The notes: a model not told the origin generated them from the letters alone. Shown: positions 1-8,358, counted from the first letter of the stretch. The stretch: DNA of 64,000 nucleotides from Anaerobium acetethylicum (GCF_900096945.1 NZ_FMKA01000002.1:62001-126000); one strand, 5' to 3'. Numbers and translations: made by a program.

Positions 1-1
1 C

Positions 2-667
2 CTGGCAGTCTTTTACTTCTGGTACAGACGACTTTCAGGAGACACAGGCTCGATGAAGATAAGAGGCATGTTTCCAGTAAAAACAGCAGGCACCATAGTT
101 ATCCTGGGGGTTGCGCTGCAGGCGTCCGTGGCATGGATTCTCACGATGATATCCAATGCAGTGCCGAATCTTTTTGACGGCTATAATGAGCTCATGGAAA
201 GCATAACTGGTGGAAATATGCTGCTGATGCTGATCTTTACGGGGATAGTCGCACCATTTTCTGAAGAATTGATATTCAGGGGCGTGCTGCTGAAAAAAGC
301 TTCGAAGATCATGCCTCTTGCCGCAGCAAATGTTTTCCAGGCGGTCATGTTCGGAATCTATCATATGAACTGGATCCAGGGCATTTATGCCTTTGTCCTG
401 GGGATGTTCCTTGGAATGGTATTCATAAAATATGGCTCCATCTATCATGCAATCCTGCTCCATATGGTATTCAACATAAGCAATGCGGTTCTGAATGGAT
501 TCCTTACAAAAATGCCGGATATGGCTGCTATGATCGTCAGCACAATCCTTTTTGCTGTATCGGCAGTCGTTATAGCATTTGTTTCGCGCAATATGCTTAA
601 AACAGTCGTAATAGAGAAGGATTTTGAAAAATGTGAAGAGCAATGTTACGACAAAGGTGAAAAATGA
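2..667 (+). CDS. CPBP family intramembrane metalloprotease (5' end outside window)
   Basis: The frame is open to the left edge of the window: codons from base 2 read LAVFYFWYRRLSG and run straight into the in-frame ATG at 53, which has no Shine-Dalgarno sequence. The true start therefore lies upstream. Family motifs of CAAX/CPBP (ABI) membrane proteases appear in order: EELIFRG near base 263 (paired glutamates plus arginine), FGIYH near 352, and HMVFN near 460, spread over several hydrophobic segments. Members are multi-pass membrane proteins, some cleaving prenylated or bacteriocin-related substrates, but the substrate here cannot be told. The C-terminal tail after the last helix is charged and cytoplasmic-looking. 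A second CPBP gene lies at 33.9 kb and is not closely similar. Confidence 0.88.
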   Translation: MAVFYFWYRRLSGDTGSMKIRGMFPVKTAGTIVILGVALQASVAWILTMISNAVPNLFDGYNELMESITGGNMLLMLIFTGIVAPFSEELIFRGVLLKKASKIMPLAAANVFQAVMFGIYHMNWIQGIYAFVLGMFLGMVFIKYGSIYHAILLHMVFNISNAVLNGFLTKMPDMAAMIVSTILFAVSAVVIAFVSRNMLKTVVIEKDFEKCEEQCYDKGEK

Positions 668-688
668 AAATAAAAGTCAGATAATAGA

Positions 689-717
689 TTGACAAAATAT
701 GTCAGAAGTGGTACAAT
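689..717 (+). promoter_or_regulatory. sigma-A promoter of veg
   Basis: TTGACA at 689-694, a 17-base spacer and TACAAT at 712-717. The same two hexamers with the same spacing form the well-known strong B. subtilis veg promoter. The start codon of veg is about 70 bases downstream. Confidence 0.85.
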
Positions 718-789
718 CCAACTACATGTTGTAAAAATTGGTAATGGGGATACTTGGTGATTTGCAAAATGTGGATTGGGGTGAGTAAT

Positions 790-1035
790 ATGGTCATGAG
801 ACAGGCAGATATTAACAGGGTGAGAATCGCTGTCAATAATCATCTGGGAAACAAGGTCATAATAAAGGCTAACAAGGGGAGACATAAGGTTGACATTGCG
901 GAAGGTATTATTATGGAAACATATCCGTGCATATTTATCGTACAGATTGGAAACAAGTCAGATGATACGATGAGGATTCTGTCATTCAGCTACACGGACG
1001 TGCTGACGAAGGCTGTTACGATGACTTTATGCTAG
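790..1035 (+). CDS. veg: Veg family protein
   Basis: Small 81-residue protein of the Veg family (DUF1021), a compact beta-rich protein that in B. subtilis is linked to biofilm matrix gene expression. The family signature is visible as KANKGRHK (basic patch), then GIIMETYPCIFIVQ and SFSYTDVLTKAV. The ATG at 790 is preferred over an upstream in-frame start at 754, because GGGGTGAG sits just before it and the family begins with a residue or two before the DI-R helix. It is monocistronic, between a strong promoter and a strong terminator, and lies upstream of ispE as in Bacillus. The region between veg and ispE holds a repeat rather than the spore genes found there in Bacillus. Confidence 0.92.
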   Translation: MVMRQADINRVRIAVNNHLGNKVIIKANKGRHKVDIAEGIIMETYPCIFIVQIGNKSDDTMRILSFSYTDVLTKAVTMTLC

Positions 1036-1091
1036 GCGGTAGGAACTAAGCCGGACGAAAGTATATAAGCGTAAATTACTCTGTCGGAAGA

Positions 1092-1140
1092 ACAGGGCCT
1101 GCAGGAAAGATGTTCATTTCCTGCAGGCCCTGTTTCTTTG
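1092..1140 (+). terminator. Rho-independent terminator of veg
   Basis: A perfect 17-bp inverted repeat (arms 1092-1108 and 1117-1133) with an 8-base loop, followed by TTCTTT. It lies 56 bases after the veg stop. Confidence 0.88.
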
Positions 1141-1152
1141 ATTTATAGGTGG

Positions 1153-1563
1153 GTCAAAGCCCATTTACATAATGGTATTCGTCAATTTGCACAGGTTTTC
1201 GAATGAGGACGTGATGCAAAACATGTTGATTCGCAGCGCGCTCTCGCTTAGATGAAGACGTAGTGGTACGTAAGGCCGCAAAGTACGCGGCCTAAGTACC
1301 AACGTCTTCATATCATAGGAGTGTGTCCTATGATATGAAAACCCTCCGGGGGATGTGCAGTCGGGCTTGTGGTATTTGATTGACTATCGTCAATCAGCCC
1401 TCCGCACTGTAAAGTGTTTTCGCTTTTAAGTTTTAGGTTAGTGGAGCTGAGTCGGCGAAAACACTTTGTTCTAAAGCTGCTCATCAATTCATGTTTTGCA
1501 TCACTGCTTGATAGATGGCGAATGTGCAAATTGACGAAGCGAACGTTATAAGAGGGCTTTGAC
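1153..1563 (+). repeat. Family A composite palindromic repeat, copy 1 (with nested family B unit)
   Basis: This roughly 410-bp element fills the veg-ispE gap. The outer arms are an imperfect inverted repeat: GTCAAAGCCC and CGTCAATTTGCAC near 1153-1190, GATGCAAAACATG at 1213-1225, with their reverse complements between about 1480 and 1563. Inside is a hairpin of about 60 nt at 1252-1311 (ATGAAGACGT with ACGTCTTCAT, then GGTAC/GTACC, then AGGCCGC/GCGGCCT). Next come a 10-bp hairpin at 1312-1336 (TATCATAGGA/TCCTATGATA), the GTGCAGTCGGGCTTGTGG tail typical of family B, and an AAGTGTTTTCGC/GCGAAAACACTT stem near 1430-1470. No plausible gene lies in it. Other family A copies lie at 28.85 and 37.82 kb. 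Confidence 0.85.
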
Positions 1564-1661
1564 ATGTGTTGATTCGCAGTGTGAGAGTTTTTCAAGCGAA
1601 ACTCGTTGGTATGAATAGGGTATGAATAAGATGAATAGTTGCTAAATATATGCGTTAACCA

Positions 1662-1690
1662 TTGATTTTTATTGGGAAAGTGTATATAAT
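1662..1690 (+). promoter_or_regulatory. Predicted promoter of ispE
   Basis: TTGATT at 1662-1667, 17-base spacer, TATAAT at 1685-1690. It lies just past the palindromic element and 38 bases before the ispE start. Confidence 0.72.
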
Positions 1691-1728
1691 GAGAGTACCA
1701 TGTATACATAATACAAAAGAGGTGCATT

Positions 1729-2601
1729 ATGAATCAAATCAGATTGAAAGCTTTAGCGAAAATAAATCTTGGCCTTGATGTCATCAGGCGCAGAGAAGAC
1801 GGCTACCATGAAGTGAAAATGATTATGCAGACAATCAATCTGTATGATCAGATTGAAATAAAAAAGACCAGAGAGGCCGGAATAAAGGTGAAAACGAATC
1901 TTTTTTATCTTCCGTGCAATGAAAACAACCTGGTCTATAAAGCGGCAAAGCTTCTAATGGATGAGTTCGGGATCAGAGATGGAGTGGAGATTGATTTGAA
2001 GAAACGTATTCCCGTAGCCGCTGGAATGGCGGGGGGAAGCAGCGATGCAGCAACGGTGCTTTTTGGAATCAATAAGATATTCGGCCTTAAACTGAGTTTG
2101 AAAGACCTTATGGAACGCGGGGTAAGAATCGGCGCAGATGTGCCATACTGCCTTATGAGGGGAACAGCCCTGGCAGAAGGAATCGGAGAGAAGCTGACGG
2201 CCCTCAAGCCCATGCCAAAGTGTCATGTACTGATAGCAAAACCAGGAATAAGCGTATCGACAAAATTCGTATACGAAAATCTGCACCTTGAAGACGTGAA
2301 AAGCCATCCGGATATAGACCGCATAATTGAATGTATTGAAAGCGGTGATCTGAAAGGAGCGGCAGGTTCCATGGGGAATGTGCTCGAAGAGGTTACAATT
2401 CCGGCATATCCCGTCATACAGGACATTAAGGACGCAATGAACAGGAACGGTGCGCTCGGAGCGATGATGAGCGGCAGCGGTCCCACCGTATTCGGACTTT
2501 TTGATGACATTAAGCTTGCAAAGAAGGCCTATGCTGAAATCAAATCGGCAAAACTGGCTAAACAGATATATTTAACAAGCATTTACAATAACAGGAGGTA
2601 A
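1729..2601 (+). CDS. ispE: 4-diphosphocytidyl-2-C-methyl-D-erythritol kinase
   Basis: IspE phosphorylates the 2-hydroxyl of CDP-methylerythritol with ATP in the cytosolic MEP route to isopentenyl diphosphate. The 290 residues match the usual family length. GHMP-kinase features are clear: the N-terminal LAKINLGLDV strand (residues 8-17), the glycine-rich phosphate loop PVAAGMAGGSSDAA (95-108), GADVPYCLMRG with the catalytic aspartate, and the C-terminal MMSGSGPTVFGLF motif. AGAGGTG precedes the ATG. The next gene, a GntR regulator, follows after 3 bases, so the two are probably cotranscribed. Dependence on the MEP route fits Clostridia. Confidence 0.97.
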   Translation: MNQIRLKALAKINLGLDVIRRREDGYHEVKMIMQTINLYDQIEIKKTREAGIKVKTNLFYLPCNENNLVYKAAKLLMDEFGIRDGVEIDLKKRIPVAAGMAGGSSDAATVLFGINKIFGLKLSLKDLMERGVRIGADVPYCLMRGTALAEGIGEKLTALKPMPKCHVLIAKPGISVSTKFVYENLHLEDVKSHPDIDRIIECIESGDLKGAAGSMGNVLEEVTIPAYPVIQDIKDAMNRNGALGAMMSGSGPTVFGLFDDIKLAKKAYAEIKSAKLAKQIYLTSIYNNRR

Positions 2602-2604
2602 TTT

Positions 2605-3285
2605 ATGTCTTTTATGGAAGATAGTTTAAAAGTAAATATAAATGAATATCTGCCCCTTAGAGATGTGGTATTTAATACGCTGAGGCAGGCTATATTGAAT
2701 GGAGAGCTTGAGCCTGGCGAAAGGCTGATGGAGATCCAGCTGGCGGAAAGGCTTGGAGTAAGCAGGACGCCTGTCAGGGAAGCCATTCGTAAGCTTGAAC
2801 TTGAAGGCCTTGTGGAGATGGTTCCGAGAAAAGGCGCAGAGGTAGCAAAAATAACTGAAAAGAACCTGAAGGATGTGCTTGAGGTCAGGCGTGCCCTTGA
2901 GGAGCTTGCAGTCCAGATTGCCTGCGACAGGATGACAGCGGAAATGATTGCAGAACTTAAAAATGCACTGAGGGAGTTCGTGAACAGTACAAAAGGCAAG
3001 GACCTGAAGGCGATTGCCGAAGCTGACGTGAAGTTCCATGATGTGATTTATCTGGCAACAGACAACCAGAGGCTGATTCAGATTCTCAATAACCTCCGTG
3101 AACAGATGTACCGTTACAGAATCGAATACATCAAGGACTATTCCAAGCATGCAGTTCTGATTGCTGAACATGAGGCAATCATTTCCGCAATCGAGAACAG
3201 GGATGCGGAAAGCGGAACCAGGGCTATCCGTGACCACATCGACAACCAGGAAGAAAAAGTAATGCAGATAATCAGGGAGCAGTAA
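2605..3285 (+). CDS. GntR family transcriptional regulator, FadR/FCD subfamily
   Basis: The 226-residue protein has an N-terminal winged helix-turn-helix (residues 16-80, recognition helix around LGVSRTPVREAIRKLE). An all-helical FCD effector domain follows, with the conserved metal- or ligand-binding Asp and three His visible in EADVKFHD, EHEAI and AIRDHID. AGGAGGT precedes the ATG and the gap to ispE is 3 bases, so it is the second gene of an ispE operon. FCD regulators usually bind organic acids or fatty acyl ligands as dimers. The ligand and targets cannot be read from this sequence, and linkage to ispE is seen in other Clostridia without implying isoprenoid control. Confidence 0.93.
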   Translation: MSFMEDSLKVNINEYLPLRDVVFNTLRQAILNGELEPGERLMEIQLAERLGVSRTPVREAIRKLELEGLVEMVPRKGAEVAKITEKNLKDVLEVRRALEELAVQIACDRMTAEMIAELKNALREFVNSTKGKDLKAIAEADVKFHDVIYLATDNQRLIQILNNLREQMYRYRIEYIKDYSKHAVLIAEHEAIISAIENRDAESGTRAIRDHIDNQEEKVMQIIREQ

Positions 3286-3320
3286 CAGGTACCAGAAGTA
3301 AATATAGGACAGTATAAAAT

Positions 3321-3360
3321 CCAGGATAAGACAGCGGTTCTTATCCTGGTTGTTTTATCT
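3321..3360 (+). terminator. Terminator of the ispE-gntR operon
   Basis: 11-bp perfect stem (CCAGGATAAGA at 3321-3331 with TCTTATCCTGG at 3339-3349), 7-base loop, then a T-rich tail. Confidence 0.88.
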
Positions 3361-3432
3361 TAGGGAAAAGTTCGTCCAGGCCACTTTAAGTTATATTTAC
3401 GGGGAAGGGCGTTCATTGAAAGGAATCGACAC

Positions 3433-3461
3433 TTGAATAATTTGCTTTTTAAGGTTAGAAT
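3433..3461 (+). promoter_or_regulatory. Possible promoter of murI
   Basis: TTGAAT at 3433-3438, 17-base spacer, TAGAAT at 3456-3461. The 92-base leader to murI includes a family C-like fragment (TTGTTCAGGACAGCGTCCTT near 3480). Confidence 0.5.
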
Positions 3462-3552
3462 ATGTAACAGATATGTGATTGTTCAGGACAGCGTCCTTCA
3501 CGGATAAAGCATTCGCATTTCCCATCATTTTAGATACAGAGGTATAAAAATA

Positions 3553-4425
3553 ATGACAGATACAGTTTATGATATAGATCAGAAAATTGAAAAAAAGACA
3601 GACGAAGATATGCGCCAGGCTTCTATAGGGGTTTTTGATTCCGGCGTCGGCGGCCTGACCGTTGCAAGGGAGATCATGAGGCAGCTTCCTGACGAGCGCA
3701 TCATATATTTCGGAGATACGGCCAGAGTGCCGTACGGAAGCAAATCCAAAGATACCATTATCAGATATTCAAGGCAGATCATAAGATTCCTGAGGACAAA
3801 GAATGTAAAAGCGATAGTCGTTGCCTGCAACACTGCTTCGGCGTATGCGCTTGAAACCATAAAAGGAGAACTTGATATCCCAATCATCGGTGTTGTAAAG
3901 CCAGGGGCGAGAGTGGCAGCAGGCAGCACAAAAAACGGCAGGATAGGGGTAATAGGTACGGAAGGAACCATTAACAGCCATATCTATTCGCAAATCATAC
4001 ACCAGAAAGACAGCAGCCTTCAGGTTATAGGAAAGGCATGCCCGCTTTTTGTACCCCTGGTTGAGGAAGGTCTCCTGAAGGATCCTGTGACTGATGAAAT
4101 CGCCTCAAGGTATCTGCAGGAATTCAAAGATTCGCAGATCGACACGCTGATACTTGGCTGTACCCATTACCCGCTGATCCGTTCCACGATCGGAAGAATC
4201 ATGGGGGACGGTGTGACCCTTGTAAATCCGGCTTATGAGACAGCAAGGGAACTGAAGGAACTGCTCCATAGAAAAGGACTTACCCGTGAACATGTGGAAG
4301 GACAGGAAGAACCGATGTATGAGTTCTATGTGAGCGATGCCGCGGACAAATTCAAGAAGTTTGCCAATACAATCCTTCCCTACGACATTGAAACGACGAA
4401 GCAGATCAATATAGAAGAGTATTAA
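3553..4425 (+). CDS. murI: Glutamate racemase
   Basis: It interconverts L- and D-glutamate for peptidoglycan and is cofactor-independent and cytosolic. The two catalytic cysteines lie in VACNTAS (C92) and GCTHYPL (C203). The conserved FDSGVGGLTV (residues 28-37) and FGDTARVPYG (53-62) substrate-binding motifs are intact. At 290 residues it is slightly longer than many homologues because of about 20 extra hydrophilic N-terminal residues. An internal ATG at codon 20 (base 3610) would give the common length, but AGAGGT upstream of 3553 supports the longer form. It is followed by a DUF1934 gene, a neighbourhood also seen in other Clostridia. Confidence 0.96.
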   Translation: MTDTVYDIDQKIEKKTDEDMRQASIGVFDSGVGGLTVAREIMRQLPDERIIYFGDTARVPYGSKSKDTIIRYSRQIIRFLRTKNVKAIVVACNTASAYALETIKGELDIPIIGVVKPGARVAAGSTKNGRIGVIGTEGTINSHIYSQIIHQKDSSLQVIGKACPLFVPLVEEGLLKDPVTDEIASRYLQEFKDSQIDTLILGCTHYPLIRSTIGRIMGDGVTLVNPAYETARELKELLHRKGLTREHVEGQEEPMYEFYVSDAADKFKKFANTILPYDIETTKQINIEEY

Positions 4426-4434
4426 AAGGTTATT

Positions 4435-4455
4435 GATCACGGAGTGAACAGTAAC
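4435..4455 (+). repeat. Family C repeat end
   Basis: 21 bases matching, with one mismatch, the inverted left end of the family C element at 58966-58986 (core TGAACAGTAAC). It lies between murI and the DUF1934 gene. Confidence 0.6.
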
Positions 4456-4471
4456 ATTAAAAGGGGAATAT

Positions 4472-4915
4472 ATGAAAAAAGATGTATTAATATCAATCAG
4501 CGGCCTGCAGTTTGAAAATGAAGGTGATAGTCCGGTTGAGATTATTACTGCAGGCGAATACTTCTACAAAAATGGGAAACATTATGTGTTTTATGATGAA
4601 ATCCAGGAGGGCTTTGCAGAAAACACAAGGAATGTCATAAAGATACATGACAGTATGATTGAGATTACCAAAAAAGGGCTCATAAACGTAAACATGCTGT
4701 TCGAGAAAAGCAAGAAGAATATGACCTATTATGAAACGCCATATGGGAACATCATGATAGGGCTTCTGGCAAACCGGATAGACATTGATGAAACAGAGGA
4801 TAAAATCCATGTTGAAATCGAATATGTCCTGGAAATGAACTATGAGACACTGGCTGAATACAGGGTCGTGATAGAGATTGTATCAAAAGACGCAAAGCAT
4901 TTTTCGTTGCAGTAG
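4472..4915 (+). CDS. DUF1934 domain-containing protein
   Basis: 147-residue soluble protein of the DUF1934/YwiB family, predicted to fold as a calycin-like beta-barrel. Diagnostic features are the early ISISGLQ strand, the YFYKNGKHYVFYDE segment, TYYETPYGNIMIG near residue 90, and IHVEIEYVLEMN with alternating hydrophobics near the C-terminus. AAAGGGG precedes the ATG. In many Firmicutes this gene sits beside argS or murI; here murI is upstream and argS is absent from the window. No biochemical role is established. Confidence 0.88.
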   Translation: MKKDVLISISGLQFENEGDSPVEIITAGEYFYKNGKHYVFYDEIQEGFAENTRNVIKIHDSMIEITKKGLINVNMLFEKSKKNMTYYETPYGNIMIGLLANRIDIDETEDKIHVEIEYVLEMNYETLAEYRVVIEIVSKDAKHFSLQ

Positions 4916-4920
4916 CGTCG

Positions 4921-4949
4921 TGGACATGCAGTTTTGATTGTGCTACAAT
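4921..4949 (+). promoter_or_regulatory. Promoter of the small-protein/CDGSH operon
   Basis: TGGACA at 4921-4926, 17-base spacer, TACAAT at 4944-4949 with an extended TG just upstream. It starts 6 bases after the DUF1934 stop. Confidence 0.65.
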
Positions 4950-5037
4950 TAGGATATGAATTCCTGTGTACTTGACAGATTCTGCAGTAATCGAAATGAA
5001 CCTGATAATTTGAGAGTTCTATGAATGGAGGAGAATT

Positions 5038-5253
5038 ATGGGCAGATTAGAAGATGCAAAAAAAGTAGGATTAAGGGAAAAGGAAACGGAAAGACTCATA
5101 GCTGTGTACCCATATGAGGCAGGGGGAACAGACGCTGAGATCGAGAAGGCTGTTTCAGACTGGTACTATGAACAGTACTGTTCTGCTGAAGAAGAACTTA
5201 GAAATGCTTATGTTGACGCATTGACGGAAGAGGAACTGAACGCGAATAAATGA
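5038..5253 (+). CDS. Conserved small protein of unknown function
   Basis: 71-residue acidic, hydrophilic protein with no membrane segment or signal peptide. A strong GGAGGAG lies just before the ATG, its own promoter lies about 90 bases upstream, and it is 10 bases from the CDGSH gene, so it is a real gene and probably cotranscribed with it. Visible features are a basic N-terminal helix (RLEDAKKVGLREKETERL), an aromatic patch (DWYYEQY) and an acidic C-terminal helix. I do not recognise a named family. Confidence 0.75.
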   Translation: MGRLEDAKKVGLREKETERLIAVYPYEAGGTDAEIEKAVSDWYYEQYCSAEEELRNAYVDALTEEELNANK

Positions 5254-5263
5254 GGACCCATAC

Positions 5264-5953
5264 ATGGATGACGGGGATAAAAAGAAAATCAGAATAGTAA
5301 AGGATGGCCCCTACCTTGTGTCTGGAGATGTCCGGCTGAACGAGAAAATTATTACGCCGAAAGGCAATCAATACGAATTGCTTGATGGACGCGAGCTTAA
5401 ACAGAGCGATTCCTATGCACTGTGCCGATGCGGAAAGTCAGAAAAAGCACCATTTTGTGACGGTTCTCATGAAAAAGAGGGTTTTGACGGAAGTGAATGT
5501 GCGGCGAAAGACAGTTATTCAGACAGGGCGAGAGTGTTTTCAGGTCCGGGTCTGTCTATGCGTGATGACCAAAGATGTGCGGTTGCACGGTTCTGCCACA
5601 GGAATAACGGAACTGCATGGGTTCTGGTGAAGAATTCTGACTGTGAAGAAAACAAAATAGAGGCGATTCAGGCGGCATGTGAGTGCCCTGCAGGAAGACT
5701 AACGGCCATAAACGAGGCTGGAAAAGAGATTGAAGCGGCACTGGAACCTTCTGTAAATATCGTTCAGGATCCGGAAAATGAAGTGAGCGCTGGGATTTTT
5801 GTAACGGGGAATGTACCTATCGAGTCTGCAGACGGGGATGTATATGAAATTAGAAACCGCACTGCATTATGCCGCTGCGGAAAATCAAGAAACAAACCGT
5901 TCTGTGATGGCACACATATTTCCATAGGATTTACGGATAAAATCAGTGAATGA
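5264..5953 (+). CDS. Double CDGSH iron-sulfur protein
   Basis: 229-residue soluble protein with two CDGSH-type 2Fe-2S sites: CRCGKSEKAPFCDGSH (residues about 54-69) and CRCGKSRNKPFCDGTH near the C-terminus. Each has the three-Cys one-His ligand set. Between them is a cysteine-containing middle domain (CAVARFC, then CECPAGRL) typical of longer bacterial CDGSH proteins. Such proteins are thought to act in redox or iron-sulfur handling, but no substrate is known. The start follows the previous stop by 10 bases with GAGG upstream. Confidence 0.9.
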   Translation: MDDGDKKKIRIVKDGPYLVSGDVRLNEKIITPKGNQYELLDGRELKQSDSYALCRCGKSEKAPFCDGSHEKEGFDGSECAAKDSYSDRARVFSGPGLSMRDDQRCAVARFCHRNNGTAWVLVKNSDCEENKIEAIQAACECPAGRLTAINEAGKEIEAALEPSVNIVQDPENEVSAGIFVTGNVPIESADGDVYEIRNRTALCRCGKSRNKPFCDGTHISIGFTDKISE

Positions 5954-5996
5954 GCGGGTTTACCCGTCAGGATGCGGGAATTGCTGTCATACATGG

Positions 5997-6049
5997 AAAA
6001 AAGGCTGCTGCCAAATGACTTGAATCGTCATCTGGCAGCAGCCTTTTTC
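5997..6049. terminator. Bidirectional terminator between convergent genes
   Basis: 11-bp perfect stem (arms 6003-6013 and 6033-6043) with an inner ATGAC/GTCAT pairing. It is flanked by A6 on the left and T5 on the right, so it can serve both strands. Confidence 0.88.
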
Positions 6050-6068
6050 TTATAACGTGGCGCAAAGC

Positions 6069-6524
6069 CTATTTTGATTTTTTTGAAAATTTTTCTGCCA
6101 TACGGCCTAAGAACTTTTTCTTTTTCTGAGGAACTTCAAGAGGTCCGCGAACACCTTTTACGCTCGTGATATAAAGTCCGCTTACAACAGCCTTCACTTC
6201 CTTCTTCACAGGAACGAGTTCGAAAATCTTTTCATCGCAGATAAGGGACATAACCTTTGGTCCTATCTTTGCCTTTACGATCGGAAGCTTGGATCTGCGT
6301 AAATACCATGGTGTCTGTTCGTACACGATTGCAGGAAGTCCTGCGTCTTTCAGTTTGAGTCTTTTTTTGTCAATGACAAGCATCGATACGTTCTGTGCTG
6401 CAGCTGCCAGCTGCTGTTGCTGATCAGCGTTTCTTTTTTCGAGTTTCCGGCCAAAAAAATATAAAGCAGCGAATGCCGCTACGATGATTACCGCAACTAT
6501 TGCGAAAATGATGTAACCGTTCAC
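6069..6524 (-). CDS. Conserved membrane-anchored protein of unknown function
   Basis: 151 residues. One N-terminal transmembrane helix (residues 3-25) is followed by KLEKRNADQQQQ, a coiled-coil-like stretch, then a soluble domain with VIDKKRLKLKDAGLPAIV and VKKEVKAVVSGLYI, and a very basic C-terminal tail. The start is GTG at 6524, chosen because AGGAGGT stands 5 bases before it. I recall similar proteins of this length in Lachnospiraceae and relatives, all unnamed. The topology (short outside, soluble basic domain inside) suggests a membrane-tethered cytoplasmic factor. It has no operon partner. Confidence 0.82.
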   Translation of the reverse strand: MNGYIIFAIVAVIIVAAFAALYFFGRKLEKRNADQQQQLAAAAQNVSMLVIDKKRLKLKDAGLPAIVYEQTPWYLRRSKLPIVKAKIGPKVMSLICDEKIFELVPVKKEVKAVVSGLYITSVKGVRGPLEVPQKKKKFLGRMAEKFSKKSK

Positions 6525-6689
6525 GATATACCTCCTAGAATTTTATCTTTCGCCCACAAAATTCCAGACGTTGGAAAGGGGCCTATATAAATGATATTGT
6601 AACATTCTTTGAATTAAAGTGCAAGAGTCTGGCCTGACATGTTTTTCGATAAATGGACCAGCAGTATCGTATTCCAAAAATCCAATTTG

Positions 6690-6698
6690 TGTTATAAT
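6690..6698 (+). promoter_or_regulatory. Extended -10 promoter of cls
   Basis: TGtTATAAT at 6690-6698 with no good -35 hexamer. It lies 62 bases before the cls start. Confidence 0.55.
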
Positions 6699-6759
6699 AG
6701 CTATAATTATAGAAAAATTGCGTAATTTTCAAAAAATACGATAAGATGGCGGTGAGGTT

Positions 6760-8235
6760 ATGTTTGCTGAATTATTTCTGATAAAAAACGAAGTCTGGGA
6801 AATGGTGCTGAGCAATCTGTTCTTTCTGAATATCGTGCTTTCGATAGTCATAATCTTTTTTCAGAGGAGGGATCCGCAGGCAGTCTGGACATGGCTGCTG
6901 GTGCTTTACTTCGTACCTTTCCTGGGTTTTTTTCTCTACCTTGTAATCGGTCAGGATCTTCATAAAAACCGTATGTTCCGGACAAAGGAAATCGAGGATG
7001 AACTCAACTCGGCGATCCGCAAGCAGGAAGATATCATACTCAGGAAAAAATTTGAGATGAAGGATGCAGAGCTGTCGGAATTCACGGATCTGGTCCTTTA
7101 TAATCTGGAAAGTTCGGGCGCCGTCTATACAGATGACAATAATGTCACGATCTATACAGACGGAAGGGAGAAATTCGATGCCCTGCTGGACGAGATCGCA
7201 AAGGCGAAGGAGCATATACATATCCAGTACTATATTATGAGGCGCGATGAGCTGTTCGGATCCATATGCGACGCCCTTGTGAAAAAAGTGGAAGAAGGGG
7301 TGGAAGTCCGCATACTCTATGACAGCCTGGGGTGCAGGGACATAAGGGGAAAGGACTGGCGGTATCTGCGGAGCAAGGGAATCAGGACGGCGGAATTTTT
7401 TCCGGCTGCACTCAAGAAGCTCCACCTCAGGCTGAATTACAGGAACCACCGCAAAATAGTGGTTGTTGACGGCCGGGTCGGGTTTGTAGGAGGCTTCAAC
7501 ATAGGAAATGAATATCTTGGTATGGCAAAAAAGTTCGGCTACTGGAGGGACACCCATATGAAGATAGAGGGATCCGCCGTCAGCGCACTGCAGCTGAGGT
7601 TCATGATGGACTGGAACTACGCATCCAAAGAGAACCTTTTGAAAAACGAGGCGTATTTTAAGGTGACACGGCCGGCAGAGCGGGAGAATACCGGAATCCA
7701 GATCATCACAAGCGGTCCGGATTCGAAGCGGCAGAATATAAGGAATAATTATCTGAAACTGATCAATAAGGCAAAGAACAATATTTACATACAGACCCCC
7801 TATTTCATTCCTGACGGGGCTATCTTCGATTCCATCAAGATCGCAGCCCTTTCCGGAGTTGATGTCAAAGTGATGATTCCATGCAAGCCGGACCATCCAT
7901 TTGTCTATTGGGCAACTTATTCCTATATAGGGGATCTTCTGGATGCAGGCGTGAAATGCTATACATATGACAATGGATTCCTGCATTCAAAGGGAATAAC
8001 GGTTGATGGAATGGTGAGCTGCTACGGAACTGCAAACATGGACATCAGAAGCTTCAAGCTGAATTTTGAAGTCAATGCGGTGATCTACGACTCGAAGACC
8101 ACGAAGGAATTCGAGAGCATATTTCTCAAGGATCTTAGAAAATGCACCCAGATAACGCCTTATGTATATGGCCAGCGATCCCTTGTCATCAGATTCAAGG
8201 AGCAGTTTTCAAGGCTTCTGTCGCCCTTGATGTAA
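6760..8235 (+). CDS. cls: Cardiolipin synthase
   Basis: Phospholipase D superfamily enzyme that joins two phosphatidylglycerols to cardiolipin at the membrane. The 491 residues fit the bacterial ClsA-type length. Two N-terminal membrane helices (about 18-34 and 43-63) are followed by two HKD catalytic motifs: H230-K232-D237 in NHRKIVVVDGRVGFVGG, and H409-K411-D416 in FLHSKGITVDG. GGTGAGG precedes the ATG. It is transcribed alone from an extended -10 promoter. A second cls type cannot be excluded elsewhere in the genome. Confidence 0.95.
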   Translation: MFAELFLIKNEVWEMVLSNLFFLNIVLSIVIIFFQRRDPQAVWTWLLVLYFVPFLGFFLYLVIGQDLHKNRMFRTKEIEDELNSAIRKQEDIILRKKFEMKDAELSEFTDLVLYNLESSGAVYTDDNNVTIYTDGREKFDALLDEIAKAKEHIHIQYYIMRRDELFGSICDALVKKVEEGVEVRILYDSLGCRDIRGKDWRYLRSKGIRTAEFFPAALKKLHLRLNYRNHRKIVVVDGRVGFVGGFNIGNEYLGMAKKFGYWRDTHMKIEGSAVSALQLRFMMDWNYASKENLLKNEAYFKVTRPAERENTGIQIITSGPDSKRQNIRNNYLKLINKAKNNIYIQTPYFIPDGAIFDSIKIAALSGVDVKVMIPCKPDHPFVYWATYSYIGDLLDAGVKCYTYDNGFLHSKGITVDGMVSCYGTANMDIRSFKLNFEVNAVIYDSKTTKEFESIFLKDLRKCTQITPYVYGQRSLVIRFKEQFSRLLSPLM

Positions 8236-8290
8236 AAAATGAAATTCATGGAAAATATCTTGGAAAACCAGGAACTTTTGGGAGTTTTTA

Positions 8291-8299
8291 TGTTATAAT
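8291..8299 (+). promoter_or_regulatory. Extended -10 promoter of the HD-GYP gene
   Basis: TGtTATAAT at 8291-8299, 60 bases before the start codon; the -35 region is weak. Confidence 0.55.
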
Positions 8300-8358
8300 G
8301 GGAATAAGATTTTGACTGAGTAATTACCATCATTGACAGCAGAAGAGGGAAAAGACAG

